A stretch of 64,000 nucleotides of DNA from NCBI RefSeq assembly GCF_017591435.1, contig NC_059255.1:396117-460116 (forward strand), written 5' to 3'. Both the position numbers and the translations under genes were made by a program. Below the pieces are notes generated by a model. That model had not been told where the DNA came from. It did not search any database and worked only from the letters and a program-made list of their open reading frames with translations. This document shows, piece after piece, positions 40,336-54,453 of the stretch. Each line of letters opens with the position of its first letter. Position 1 is the first letter of the stretch. This DNA comes from Portunus trituberculatus. Lineage: Eukaryota; Arthropoda; Malacostraca; Decapoda; Portunidae.

Positions 40336-41141
40336 TACTATTATTACTACTATTATTAAACATTTGCTCTTATTATTATTAATATTAATATAGTGTTGCT
40401 GTCTTCATTATTATTATTATCATTATTATTATTACTATTACTATTATTATTATTATTATCATTTAATTTTTACGTTACATATAACTGAGGTAATTTATAT
40501 CTACACAAGTAACTGAATGGAGCCCTCAATAACTAGACATCAGAAATTTACTTCTCAATAACTAAACATCAGAAATTTACTCATGTCTTAAGGTGCAAAA
40601 TTACCAGAAAAAAAAAATAATGGTTTTTCATTTATCACATACTACATACTACATATTATATACTACTGATAATCAAATCAGTCACGCACTGCACAACTCG
40701 GCATTGTGACCAATGTTGGCGCAGAAAAGAGAGAGAATGGGAGAGTAGCACATGAATACCTACCAAGCAGCTTGCTAACTGAACCAACATCACTGCTCTG
40801 ACTACTTGTGAACCCGCTGATGCCACGGCTGTGCATATTAGACCCATTTTGAATGCCTCGTAGGTCGGTCTTCTATTCCATGGGCCTTGGTTGTATTTTG
40901 CCAGTTTCGTCCACGCTGTTGGCTGTCTTGCATACTGTATCTTAGTGTTGTGTTCACGACAACTTATTTTTTTTTAAGTGGTGATTCGTTAAGCACTTGC
41001 AATGCTGCCTAAGCCCTATGCCCCTGCGAATGCTTCCTCTAGTGAACCTAAGAGGAAGGGGAAATGATGACCATCTGTAAAAAGTGAAATTTTTGCATAT
41101 GATCAAAGAGGGCAGAAGAGGGTGAGTGAGTGCTACGTATC

Positions 41142-41216
<75 letters not shown>

Positions 41217-41526
41217 TATACTTACTGTATAAGATTTTATAATTAAATAGATTTAAGTAAAATACTGTATGTGTAAAGTATAAATACTGTTAACATATTT
41301 TAAACATTCTGGTACCCACATACACACACCAAAATTCCTGGGGGGGGAGGGGGGCAAATCCTACTTTGCGGTTTTTCACCTTTCGAGGGGCATTCTGGTA
41401 TCCATTAACCGCGATAAACGAGGGATCACTGTATTTCCTATGGGAAAATTACGTCTGCTTAACGAATTTCCGCTCTATGAACAGCTTTGACACACCCTAT
41501 CCTGTTCGTTAAGCGGAGTATTACTG
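38545..41526 (+). mobile_element. Pogo-like element A2, split by element I
   Basis: Left end AATACTCCGCTTAACGAAC (first bases mutated), right end GCGGAGTATTACTG. The foldback core spans about 38890-39540 with inner arms around 39135-39330, and a TA tract lies at 39546-39611. Element I sits at 39669-41431 in the right subterminal block, which A1 shows uninterrupted. Confidence 0.8.
39669..41431 (+). mobile_element. Pogo-like element I inside A2
   Basis: Ends CAGTGTTCCCTCGCTATTTC and CGATAAACGAGGGATCACTG, flanked by TA; deletion restores A2's TTCCATTATTTCC. Contains a transposase N-terminal stub at 41002-41067 (MLPKPYAPANASSSEPKRK, then stop) and broken helix-turn-helix codons after it. The rest is microsatellite: (CT)n 40111-40142 and 40199-40243, (ATT)n 40297-40460, (GA)n 41143-41212. 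A 27-bp unit is duplicated near 40530-40580. Confidence 0.8.
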
Positions 41527-42252
41527 TATATGTATACAGTAATACTAAGCTTAACGAACGTTCGTTTAACGAATTTCTGATTTAACGTTAAGTACTATAT
41601 AAAGTTAGACAAAAAAGTCTGCATAACGTACAACCAGTAAACTTTCTGGGTTTGAATTTGCCAGGTGAGGCACCGAATGCAGCAGCTTGGCTGTGACTGT
41701 CTGGCTCCCCGCCTGTCTCTAGTGCTCCTGGAGCTGAATTTAAGATTCTTTAACAACCTCAGAGAAACCCCCTGCTGCGAAATGGCTTCCATGAACGCTT
41801 GGAGGGACGGTGACGAGGTTGCTCTGAGGTTGCAGAGAACATCACCTCTGGAGGTGGTTTTACTGTCTTATATATATATATATATGTTCACAAAACAACA
41901 CTTATATTAGCTTTTACAAACCTTGCCCCCAAGAAAGGATTGTTTTGTAATGCATAAAGTGAAATCTTACATGGAATACCAAAAACTAAAGCAGAGATGA
42001 TGAAATCCGCCACAGACGGCGGAGTCTCCGGCGACTTGGCCGCTTCTTCTTCTTCTTGTGACCTTTTTAGCTTGGTGTGTTTTCTTTCACCATGATATTA
42101 CATTTCTTTCCACTCCTCTATTGCCTGCTATAATGGATATCATATCTTAGTATTCATATAAGCTCATGCCATGAAGATAACCTTGACTCCGTGGCAGTGA
42201 GTGATAGTGAATTACTAATGAAATACCGCAGTATTTCATTAGTAGTAAAAAG

Positions 42253-42326
<74 letters not shown>

Positions 42327-43269
42327 CAGTAAGGTCTCGGTTTACGTCAGAGTTACGTTCCTGAAACATGATGTAAGTCGATTTTGTACGTAACTTGAGT
42401 TTCCGTAGATTTCAAAGCATATTTTCGAATTTTCAACCAATCATTGTTTATGGTCATTCAGGTAAGTTAATGGTTATATTGTTATATTATTTACAACTAC
42501 GTAGGAATATGAAACAAAAGCTTGTTTTTGTTGTTGATTAGGGCCACGAATGCGAAGGACTGCAGGTTGCTGAGAGGGGTGGACGCCTGAGGCCACCAGG
42601 AGGGTGGGCAGGTCGAATGTTGTGACGCCCAGGGCGGACAGCTGGGAGCGTAGTGCAGTGCGGTGGGAGTAGAAGCGTGGGCAGCGGGGCGGGAAATGCA
42701 ATACGAAAGGGCAATATGGATCAGCAGACAGGCGCAGACGGTGCAAGTCAGCTGCGAGTGTCGTGTGGCCCAGGCGAAGGCTCCGGAGTTGTTATTGTTG
42801 TGATGGGTGTGCGAGCCCTCAAGGTCGTCAACCTCCCCGTTGTCATGGTAACAGGCTTCCCATTTTCTTCTTCCCTCCCTCACACACAGCTGCTGCCTCC
42901 CTTCTCATGTCTTTTAATTATGTCCTCTTTTTCTTGTAGCATAATGGTTTTCCTTTTCTTAGCATCACTGCTGTCACTAAGAAGTTTTCTCTTTGGTGCC
43001 ATTGAGCAAGATACTAAGAACTTGAGTCAGTAAACGCAGAAGTAGGATAACACTCTTGCCAAGGGCGATGGTGTGGTGGAACTGAGGCAGGGTGTTATTG
43101 TATTCAAGCGTGAGGCGGCCGGTGTGGCGGTCAACCACCAACAATAACAATAAATCCCGCACTTTACGATTTATAAATTTTCAATTTTTTTAATCTTAAA
43201 TTGCCTTATAGTGGACTGACGTAACTACGAATTTGACGTAACTCGAGACCGACGTAACCCGGGACTTTA

Positions 43270-43272
<3 letters not shown>
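42327..43272 (-). mobile_element. Pogo-like non-autonomous element B2
   Basis: Same 946-bp structure as B1, reversed: starts CAGTAAGGTCTCGGTTTACG, ends TAACCCGGGACTTTACTG. Contains the same transposase stub (minus, near 43000) and the same LINE-tail insert (42490-42790). TA tracts flank both ends. Confidence 0.85.
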
Positions 43273-43336
<64 letters not shown>

Positions 43337-43339
<3 letters not shown>

Positions 43340-44440
43340 TAAAACCTCGCTTGACGAACGTCTCTAAGGACGAACAATTCAGAAGACGACCCAAAAATTT
43401 GTCAATATATCAGCCCAGGGGATGAACGATATTTCGGGAGACAAACGCGGTTAAACGGCTCGCCAGCAGGCGAGCCGTTTGTGTGATACCTATCACACAA
43501 CAACAAAACAAAACATAAGCACAAAAGAAAATAGAAACAGGAACATACAAAAAATATTACATAACATAATCTCCGTGCCACCACGATTTTCTCCTGTTTT
43601 TCCTGGGCATGGTGATGTTACCGGCGCACTCTACTGTAGCTTCCTCAGCGTTATCCTCGCTGCTCTGGTGGCTCTCAGCATTGCTGTCATCATCATCCTG
43701 GCCATGTCCAGGTACTGCAGATTGTGGCACACCCATCGCAGCTGTTTCCTCACTCGCCTGGCAAGGAACACCACCCTACTGCCCGCTCCTCTCACACTGA
43801 GCATCACCTCCAAGGATCAAAGGAACTTCCTGGCCACGTGCCTTTAACTTCCCTTCTTGGAAGTCCAAACTTGCTCCCAAACGTGTAAGGAAGTCAATCC
43901 CCAGCAGGCAAGGGTCTTCCAATTCAGAGACGAAGACTCCAATCTTTCCATGTTTCCCTCGCCGATGTTCACTATAACGGGCCCCACATAGCATCACTGA
44001 CTTGTGACGCTACACAGCTGTTGTGTAGCTCTGGCACACTGTGCACGTCCAAAGTCCTCTCTCATGACTGTCTTCTCGGATCTTGTCTGTCTTCCTCCCC
44101 ATCCTCCTCTCCTCCATTCCATCATGCCATCAACGTCCAGTCTCTCGAGTAAATAACCTTTTCTTTTTTATTCATTTTATTATCATTTTGATAGCATTTA
44201 GGTAAGTAAAACAATTTAGGCTTTCTATAATTATTTTGTTCATGTCATGCATACATTAAAGGTGTATTTTGAATGGGTTTTAAGGACAAGATTATGGTTT
44301 TTTTTTTTTTTTTTGGTCTGGATCGGATTAATGGTATTTCAATACATTCTTATATGGGAAAAATTAATTCAGGGGACGAACAAATCGGGTGACAAACAGG
44401 ATTTAGGAATGAATTATGGTCGTGAGCCGAGGTTTTACTG
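43337..44440 (-). mobile_element. Pogo-like element H carrying a retropepsin fragment
   Basis: Ends CAGTAAAACCTCGCTTGACG and GTGAGCCGAGGTTTTACTG, next to TA. No transposase was recognised. A minus-strand ORF at 43776-43997 resembles part of a gypsy protease. Confidence 0.75.
43776..43997 (-). pseudogene. Gypsy protease C-terminal half inside H
   Basis: Contains HGKIGVFVSELEDPCLLGID and FLTRLGASLDFQEGKL, matching the segment of gypsy retropepsins around the conserved LLGIDFL motif. The active-site DTGA half is not present upstream, so this is a captured partial domain. Confidence 0.65.
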
Positions 44441-44615
44441 TACATATTTTATATCTATATATATATTTTTTTTCTTACCCATGTTGGGACCAGCCCAGAA
44501 TGCATCCCCCCTATCTCCATTATTTCCTATGGGAAAATTATGTCCACTTAACGAATTTCTGCTCTACGAACAGCTTTGACACCCCCTATCCTGTTCGTTA
44601 AGCGGAGTATTACTG

Positions 44616-44750
<135 letters not shown>

Positions 44751-45109
44751 AGGTTGATTTCTAAGAAATATATTAGCAGGAAACCAATCATAAAGGCAGC
44801 TATGAGCAACATCTTTAATAGGCCAAACGTTTCAACATTTTTTCTCGTGTCATCTTCAGTGGTCTAAAAAATGATAAAACAAATATAAGTATAAAAGAAC
44901 AAAGTTAAAATACTACAAAAAATACAATTTACCATTTACCATTGTACAAGTTACCATGTTTACCATTGTATTTTTCTTAGTACATATTTTAACTTTGTTC
45001 TTTTATACTTATATTTGTTTTATCGTTTTTTAGACCACTGAAGATGACATGAGAAAAAAATGTCGAAACGTTTGGCCCATTAAAGATGTTGCTCATAGCT
45101 GCCTTTGTG

Positions 45110-45110
<1 letters not shown>
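44751..45110. mobile_element. Foldback element with hammerhead-like motif
   Basis: Inverted arms at about 44791-44930 and 44965-45105 (AAGGCAGCTATGAGCAAC, GGCCAAACG, TTAGACCACTGAAGATG and complements) around a short centre. Each arm carries CTGAAGA...GAAACG, on the plus strand at 45038-45070. Such motifs occur in Penelope-like elements. No ORF. Confidence 0.6.

Positions 45111-45177
<67 letters not shown>
45111..45177. repeat. (TA)n microsatellite before G2
   Basis: TA run ending at the G2 terminus. Confidence 0.95.
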
Positions 45178-45181
<4 letters not shown>

Positions 45182-47543
45182 AAGTCCTTGTTTTACACTA
45201 GTTCAGTATACGATAAATTCGCAGATACAATAATTGACAATTACTACCATTTTTTCGATTTACGATAAAAATAATTCGCCCTTACGATAATTGAAATTCC
45301 TGCTGCCTGTGATTGTGGCGCTGCACTGCCCACTGCGACAAACATCAAACCAGTCACTTTCGCGCCACCACAACGAATATCAGTGAGACTGCTTGGTGAT
45401 TTACTTACATTATTCTCTGCATTTAAGACCAATTCCTGTCCAAAACGTCACCGAAATGTAATTTGGATCTTGGTGAAGAAGTGAGTAAGGTTAAACGAGC
45501 CAGGAAAAGTTTAACGTTGGAAACGAAGCTTGATATAGTCAAGAGAAAAGAACTTGGGGAAGGATCGTCAGCCATAAGCCGTTCCCTGAATTTACCACAA
45601 TCAATAGTTGCTACTGTTTTGAGGAATGCTCTAAGTGTTAAGGAGGCAGCAACTAATGCTTCAAGCCTGCAGGTAAAATTGCTGACAAAACATCGGGAAC
45701 CCATTATGGATCGGATGGAGGGTTTACTTAAAATTTGGATAGACAACCAAATACGCCAGCATGCCCCACTTTCGTTGAGCCTCATTTCAGAAAAGGCCCC
45801 GTCTATTATTGAAACCTTGAAGGTTGAGATGGATGTGAAGGATGTGCAGTTCAAGGCCAGCAAAGGCTGGTTTGATCGTTTTCAGCGTCAATCCAACCTA
45901 CATAATGTGAAGGCGTCAGGTGAAGCCACCAGTGCTGATCATGAAGCTGCACAGAAGTTCAAGCCAGAGATAGCTAAATTAATTGCTGAGAAGGGTTACA
46001 GTGCAAAGCAAGTGATTAATTATGATGAAACAGGCCTTTTTGGAAGAAAATGTCCTCCAAGACGTACATAAGTAAAGTAGAAACACATGCCAAAGGGTTT
46101 AAAGCGGCCAAGGACAGAGTCACACTTCTCTTGGGAGGAAATGCTGAAGGTGACCTGAAACTGAAGCCAATGTTGATATACCACTCAGAAAATCCAAGAG
46201 CATTGAAGAGACTAATAAAAGATTATTTACCTGTCGTGTGGAGATCAAACAAGAAGGCCTGGCTTACTACAACCATACACCAGGACTACTTCAGCTCTTA
46301 CTTGGCACCTAAACTAACTGAATATGCCTCTCTGCAAATAATATAGCAAATCATTTTCATCTCATCCTGGACAACGCTCCCAGTCATCCAAAGTGTATGG
46401 AAGATTGGGCTGAGAACATTGAAGTGGTGTTCCTTCCTCCCAACACTACTTCACTGATCCAACCAATGAATCAAACCATAATTAAAACTTTTAAGGCTTA
46501 CTACCAACGCCACATGATGAAGCAGCTGATTAAAGGCACAGATGGACCTGATAAACCCACTCTCATGGAATGGTGGAAATCATACATAAGACATGCCATT
46601 GACAACATTAGAGCCTTTTGGGAGGAGGTGGAAACCTCTACAGTGAATGCTGCCTGGGGAAAATTGTGGCCAGAGTGTTGTAACAAATTTCAAGGTTTCT
46701 CGGATTCCATAATTGAAGTGAAAAAGGATATTGTCAGGCTATCCCATGAAGTGGGCTTTACTGAAGTGGATGAGGAGGATTTAGATGGCTTGTTGCAGTC
46801 ATGCAGAGCCTCTGAGCAATGAAGAGCTTTTAGAGTTGGAGAGAGCAGCTGCTGAGAAGAACTCTGCAAAAAGCTTTCAATTTAATTGACTCTGCAATGG
46901 AATTGCTGCAAGAACAACACTCTAACCCCAAATGGAGTAGCAATGTGGCTAATCAGATGGAACAGGCAATAAAAATCTACAGAGAATTATATGACACGAA
47001 ACGTAAGAATGCAAAACAGTCCACAATCTTGTCTTTCTTCAAACATGTAGCAAGCCCATCCACTTCACCCACTGGACCTTCAACTCCATCAATTATAGCT
47101 GAGTCATCAACTTCAAATGACAAGTTTGAAGGAAATAAGTCACCTGCTTCACACTTGGCCAGTGCGTCACCCACTTCATCCGCTGTATCAGCTGATTGTT
47201 CTCCCATGAGCACTCCTTCTGAGTAGGCAGGTGAGGTCCCTGCTGTCCCTTAGCCTCGGGAGGGACAAAGGAAGGGCACAAATGGTCCTTTAGCCTCGGA
47301 AAGGACCTATACAAAAGATTAACATTAAGAAAGGTAAGTTAAACAGTGTTCATGTTGTTCAATTTTTTTTTTTTTGGTAATACACAGCTTGTCTAGTTTG
47401 TTTACTTTTTTCAATTGACTTTCATACTGAGCTGGAACGTATTCCTATCTAATACATGTTAAAACGGATTCGGTTTACACTAATTTCGGTTTACAATAGC
47501 TTTTTTGAGGAACGGATTTCTAGTGTACAATGAGGACTTACTG
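45178..47543 (+). mobile_element. Tigger-like element G2, full length
   Basis: 2366 bp, starting CAATAAGTCCTTGTTTTAC and ending ACAATGAGGACTTACTG, with TA on each side. Carries one transposase gene spanning most of its length. It is the best-preserved DNA transposon in the window. Confidence 0.85.
45436..47226 (+). pseudogene. Tigger G2 transposase
   Basis: The first in-frame codon position is CTG 45436, probably a mutated ATG. First helix-turn-helix: KRARKSLTLETKLDIVKR. Second: LLKIWIDNQIRQ through KGWFDRFQRQ, ending about 45890. Catalytic core: INYDETGLF (first Asp, 46020), LILDNAPSHP (second Asp, 46360) and LIQPMNQ (46460), where family members have an Asp in place of Asn. C-terminal acidic tail and Ser/Pro-rich end (SILSFFKHV region). 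Frameshifts: one T lost near 46030, others near 46340, 46815 and 46880. The frameshifts and the changed third residue make it inactive. Confidence 0.88.
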
Positions 47544-47551
47544 TAATTATA

Positions 47552-48655
47552 CAGTGGTGCCTTGGAATATAAACTTAATCTGTTCAAAATTTTTTTCTTA
47601 CTCCAAAGCATCAAAATACATGTATTCTTATGGAAGAAATCATAATTCGTTCCAAACTACCTCCCAAGACCAAAAAAATTGTATTTTCACCTAATTTCTT
47701 ACTTTTTGCATACTATTACAATATATATTACTACTACTACTATTATGCTATAACTATACAAGATAGGAAAATAAACAAAGAAAGTAAGCAAAATGTAACA
47801 TACTGAAACTTCTCTTGATCGGAAACAAGCGTCACCACATCCTACTCGTGTGATTCCATCAAACCAGCATCGCACACTCTTATATAAACCAATAAGTTTT
47901 TCTTTGATATACTGCATTCATTATGGAAAATAAATCAGGGAAGTAAGCAAACTGTAAAATGAAAATTCAACTTCTTCACGGTAGAAAACAGGTGTCAACA
48001 CATCCTCCTCAAGCGACTCCATCAAGCCAGCAATACGCACTCTTATCTAAACTAATAACGAGATAAAATTAACAATTCCAATATTGTCATGCATCATAAT
48101 ATGTTTCTGAACTGCTTACTTATCCATGGAAATACAAGTATATATTATATCTCACCATGAAATACATAAAGAATTATAAAATAAAGCATACTCACATAAG
48201 TGTTCTCACCATCCTCACGCTTGGCACTCTCACACTTCCACAAACATATCCTTGTAAAAGCTGATACATGATTGGCTAAGTGTCCACCATCTTGGAAACA
48301 ATGGATCACAGGTCTTGATATATGACAGATAGCCTCAAGCATAAACAAACTGTGTGGCATAAAGGAGCGCGCACAGTCTAGATATAAGATATAACTGGAC
48401 CATGGGAGCAAGGCTTCTGAAAAGCGCCATGATCATGCCCGACGGGCTCTACGTAAGAGCCATGATCGTGCCCAAGGAATATACAGAAAGGAAGTTTTGG
48501 TGTGGGTTAAAGTTTGGAGGACAGCAACGGTGCTGCCATCTGTTTATAGAAAACGTTGTTAGGAGTAACTTAAAATTTCTCCCATGCTTCCTCCCCCACC
48601 CCCTAGTTTTCCCTGCATTTTCTCATGGTTATGAACTTATAAGGCAAACAAAACA
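47552..48655 (+). mobile_element. Pogo-like element M, right end not found
   Basis: Starts CAGTGGTGCCTTGGAATATA after TA, a typical pogo terminus. The interior has a diverged tandem pair, period 163 bp (about 47760-47887 and 47923-48050). No transposase is seen. The right end is not visible before the TA tract at 48660. Confidence 0.45.
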
Positions 48656-48658
48656 TGT

Positions 48659-48659
<1 letters not shown>

Positions 48660-48727
<68 letters not shown>
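48660..48727. repeat. (TA)n microsatellite
   Basis: TA run before the inverted LINE-tail repeat. Confidence 0.95.
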
Positions 48728-48729
<2 letters not shown>

Positions 48730-49445
48730 TTGCCCACCTCCACCTGGGCCACACCACACTCCTCACTTGCATCACATACGTCGACTGTCTCGTGACCACT
48801 TCTGCCCTTGGTGTAGGACTACCCCTGAGGCCATGGAACATTTCCTGCTTCAATGCCCACGCTTCCTCTCTCAACATTCTGCATTACGTTCCCGGCTCTC
48901 GGCCCTGACCATCACAACACTCGACCTGCCCACCCTCTTGGCAGCCTCAGGCATCCACCCCTCCTGGCAACCTGCTGTGCTTTGCCTTACTTGTGCCTTC
49001 TTGAGGAAGACTGGCCAGCTACCACGCCTGTGATACCCACACAGGACTGACTACCCCAGGGCTCATAAGGATCCAAAAGAGGCCATAAAGATCTATGGAT
49101 CCTTATGAGCCTGGGGTAGTCTTGTGTGGGTATCACAGGCGTGGTAGCTGGCTGGTCTTCCTCAAGAAGGCACAAGTAAGGCAAAGGACAGCAGGTTGCC
49201 AGGAGAGGTGGACGCCTGAGGCCGCCAGGAGGGTGTGCAGGTTGAGTGTTGTGATGGCCAGGGCGGAGAGCCGGGAGCGTATGCGCTATGTTGAGAGAGG
49301 AGGCATGGGCATTGAAGCAGGAAATGTTCCATGAACTCAGGGGTAGTCCTACACCAAGGGCAGAAGTGGTCACAAGACAGACGTAGGTGGTGCAAGTGAG
49401 CACTGAGCATGGTGTGGCCCAGGCAGAGGTGGCTCAGGCAGACGA
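48727..49445. repeat. Large palindrome made of two LINE tails
   Basis: Arms of about 348 bp (48727-49074, 49097-49445) with a 22-bp loop. Each arm encodes the same LINE pol C-terminus, one per strand, meeting tail to tail. Each carries a CCHC knuckle (CPWCRTTPEAMEHFLLQC at 48803 on plus; CPWCRTTPEFMEHFLLQC on minus). No poly(A) is seen. It is the source family of the insert in B1 and B2. Confidence 0.85.
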
Positions 49446-49928
49446 TAGCTGATGTCACTGATGTGCCTCGTGCTCCTTCCCGTGACTGACTGACTGTTTA
49501 AATCTTGTAACGGCACTCATCCTTCCCCGCTGATGGATGCCCCCAACCCTCACCCCTTTACTACCTGCAACCTGCGCGCCATCTGTTAGAAGCAAGGTTC
49601 CCTAATCAATTTCTCCAGCCTGCCCATTGAACCCGTATATCCTCCCTAGAATCCTTGATCGTGCCTGACGGGCTATAAGGGTTAAGGCTTTTCATTCAAG
49701 AGCTCAATACTCTCTCTTCCCCTCGGATCTTCTGGAATCTTCTATATGTCTGTCTGTATGTCTCGTGACCATGTGTGCTGTTACACTAGGCAATGATCTT
49801 AATAACTAAAAAAATTAACATTATTATTTGCAGCACTACAAAACAACAACCAAATAACTGCAAACCACACTCCTGAGGCACTGAGGCAACATGGATATAA
49901 ATTAAATAGATATATATATTCTATCAAT
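49446..49928. other. No gene; possible piggyBac-like end
   Basis: CGTGCCTGACGGGCTATAAGGG directly precedes TTAA at 49682-49685, like the right ends of F elements. Related CATGCCCGACGGGCT words occur near 48430. 49686-49928 shows nothing. Confidence 0.3.
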
Positions 49929-49959
49929 ATGGCTTACCGGTTGATTGTTTTCTTCCATT

Positions 49960-52480
<2,521 letters not shown>

Positions 52481-52680
52481 TAATCTCTTGTTCTTATCAT
52501 TTTTAATTAAACTTGCTCCATTTTTTCTCTTCCTTCTCTTTTATATACCATTTCCTTATCCTGTCTCCTATAATTCTCCAAAAAAAATGCCTTCTACTCC
52601 TCTGACCTTTCATAATTTTTTTCTCTTGCTTCTGCCACCAGTTCGTTGTGCCTCTTCCTTTCCTCCTCGTTTCTATTTTT

Positions 52681-52683
<3 letters not shown>

Positions 52684-52764
<81 letters not shown>
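52684..52764. repeat. (TA)n microsatellite in E5
   Basis: TA tract in which the LTR at 52765 is inserted. Confidence 0.95.
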
Positions 52765-52767
<3 letters not shown>

Positions 52768-54191
52768 GATGGGCACCGTCTTAATCCCGTTTAATTTATT
52801 ATTTCATTATATGTGAAGCCTATGGCCACTCATCGCGGGCCCTCGGGCTGTTCTGCTGAGCAGACAACCCACCTCCCCTCTCCACCATTTTGTGTGCCTG
52901 CAGCTTCACAGTTAATCTCAAGGTAGCCTTCAGCAGAAAGACACGCACTCTCGGTCTGGCACAGTGTTAAGAGTCTTTCTCTTCTTTGTTACTCGCTAGT
53001 CATTGGTCTAGTTGTGCCCTCCTGTTGAGTAGCTGGCTTGTTACTCGGTAGACCGTGGCTGTGTAGAACAACGGGCTTGTTGTTCTGAGAAAGTGTGGCT
53101 TTGGGGCTTTTCTAGTCTTCTCCACTCTGGTGTGGCGGAGAGACATCTTTGTCTCGTCCTGTTTGTTTGTTGGTCCGTGGTCACCAGTGTGTTTTCCTGT
53201 GTCCCTATCATCTATTGTGTAGTATCAGTAGTATACTTGTATAGTACTCCAGTCTTCAGCGGAGTTAACACGCACGTTCTCACAGAAAGAGACACGTGTC
53301 TGGACTTCTTTCAAGTACTCATTAGTCATTTCTGGGAGTTGTGCCTCCTTGAGTAGCTCTTGCTACTCGGTAGACCGTGACTGCTAGAGCAACGGGCTTG
53401 TTGCTCTATGTAGTAAGTTTGGCTGCATTTCTAGTCTTCGTCCACTCTGTGGCACCAGAGACATTGTCTCGTCCTGTGTGTTTGTTTCCTTGGTCACCAG
53501 TGGGGTTTGGGCGGCTGTGTCCCCATCATCTTTTGTAGAGTTTCAGTGGTATACTGTATTGTAGTGGTAGTAGCCACACACCATTGAAGGCTGAGAGGCT
53601 TCATGTCGGCCAGTGGTGCGTAGTTGTCCCGCCAGACTTGTCTGTGATGAGTGTATAGTTGTCACCCGTATGGTGTCTCTTGTGTGTACATCACCGGATG
53701 TGCTGTACACATATATTGCAGTAGTAGTAGGCCAATGTCAGTCTGACAGGTGTTAAAGCACCTGTTGTAGTAGGATAGTATAGTAATATATACACTGCAC
53801 GTTTTGTCCCAGTCTGTGAACCCTCACAGCCTGGGTGCAAGGCGTCTTACATTAATACTTCATAGAAGTTAATTGTCCTTGTGGGCTTTCTCTAGGGGTA
53901 TTAAGGCCTCGCCCTGTTACACATAATATCTACCATTTATAAATTCTACTTGGTTGGGTACAGGAGGAGAAGGAGTTGCTGAGGAGATTCCCTTATAGTG
54001 GGGGAAATTATACACTGTTGGCGACCTTGAAAGAACCTGATTTCCTGTGAGTTATAGTAGTGGGGACTCTGTGGAATGTTTTATAATCCCCACTGTACTG
54101 ATCGTAACAAAGTTGGCGATTTTGTCAGAATAACAGTCTAGTGAGCTGTAGCAGCTAACCGCGGCCGGGTGGCGTACGTAAACCCATAACA
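52765..54191 (+). mobile_element. Putative solo LTR (about 1.4 kb)
   Basis: Starts TGTGATGGGCACC and ends ACCCATAACA, flanked by ATAT, and interrupts E5 cleanly: the LINE resumes at about 54205. No ORF with retroelement motifs. A 327-bp tandem duplication lies inside (about 53012-53338 and 53339-53600). Words resembling primer-binding sites (TTGGCGACCTTGA at 54018, TTGGCGATTTTGTC at 54113) occur near the right end. The true LTR edge could be earlier, with a little internal sequence retained. Confidence 0.5.
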
Positions 54192-54453
54192 ATATAATAT
54201 ATATATCTTTGCAACCTTCTGTTTTTTCTGAGTTTTGTTTTTCTATATAGTACTTCTTCTGTTGCTGCTTGTGATTTTAGTAATATCTTAATTGGTCTCA
54301 CTGTTCCTTCTTGATATGGTCCCATTCTATGGATTTCTTCTACTTCCTCTTCTAAGTTCTGTCTATCCTCGTCATTTAGATGTTTTAGTAGGTCTTTTAC
54401 TTATTTCATTTCGTCCTCTTCCCTTCTTGGTCTATATTTAACATTTTTTTCTT

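Larger units (their letters stand above)
41537..44615 (+). mobile_element. Pogo-like element A3, split by B2 and H
   Basis: Left part 41537-42256 keeps the terminus and left hairpin arm; the right hairpin arm is deleted. The right subterminal block and terminus are at about 44463-44615 (GCTCTACGAACAGCTTTG, GGAGTATTACTG). B2 and H lie in the position of A's internal TA tract. Confidence 0.75.

Noticed and set aside
43479..43847. Plus-strand ORF with a hydrophobic, membrane-like segment
   Set aside because: Lies inside non-autonomous element H and overlaps the antisense gypsy protease fragment; no family match recognised.
54010..54135. A second LTR retrotransposon start based on TTGGCGA words
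   Set aside because: No gag or pol follows before E5 resumes at about 54205; kept only as an uncertainty about the LTR edge.
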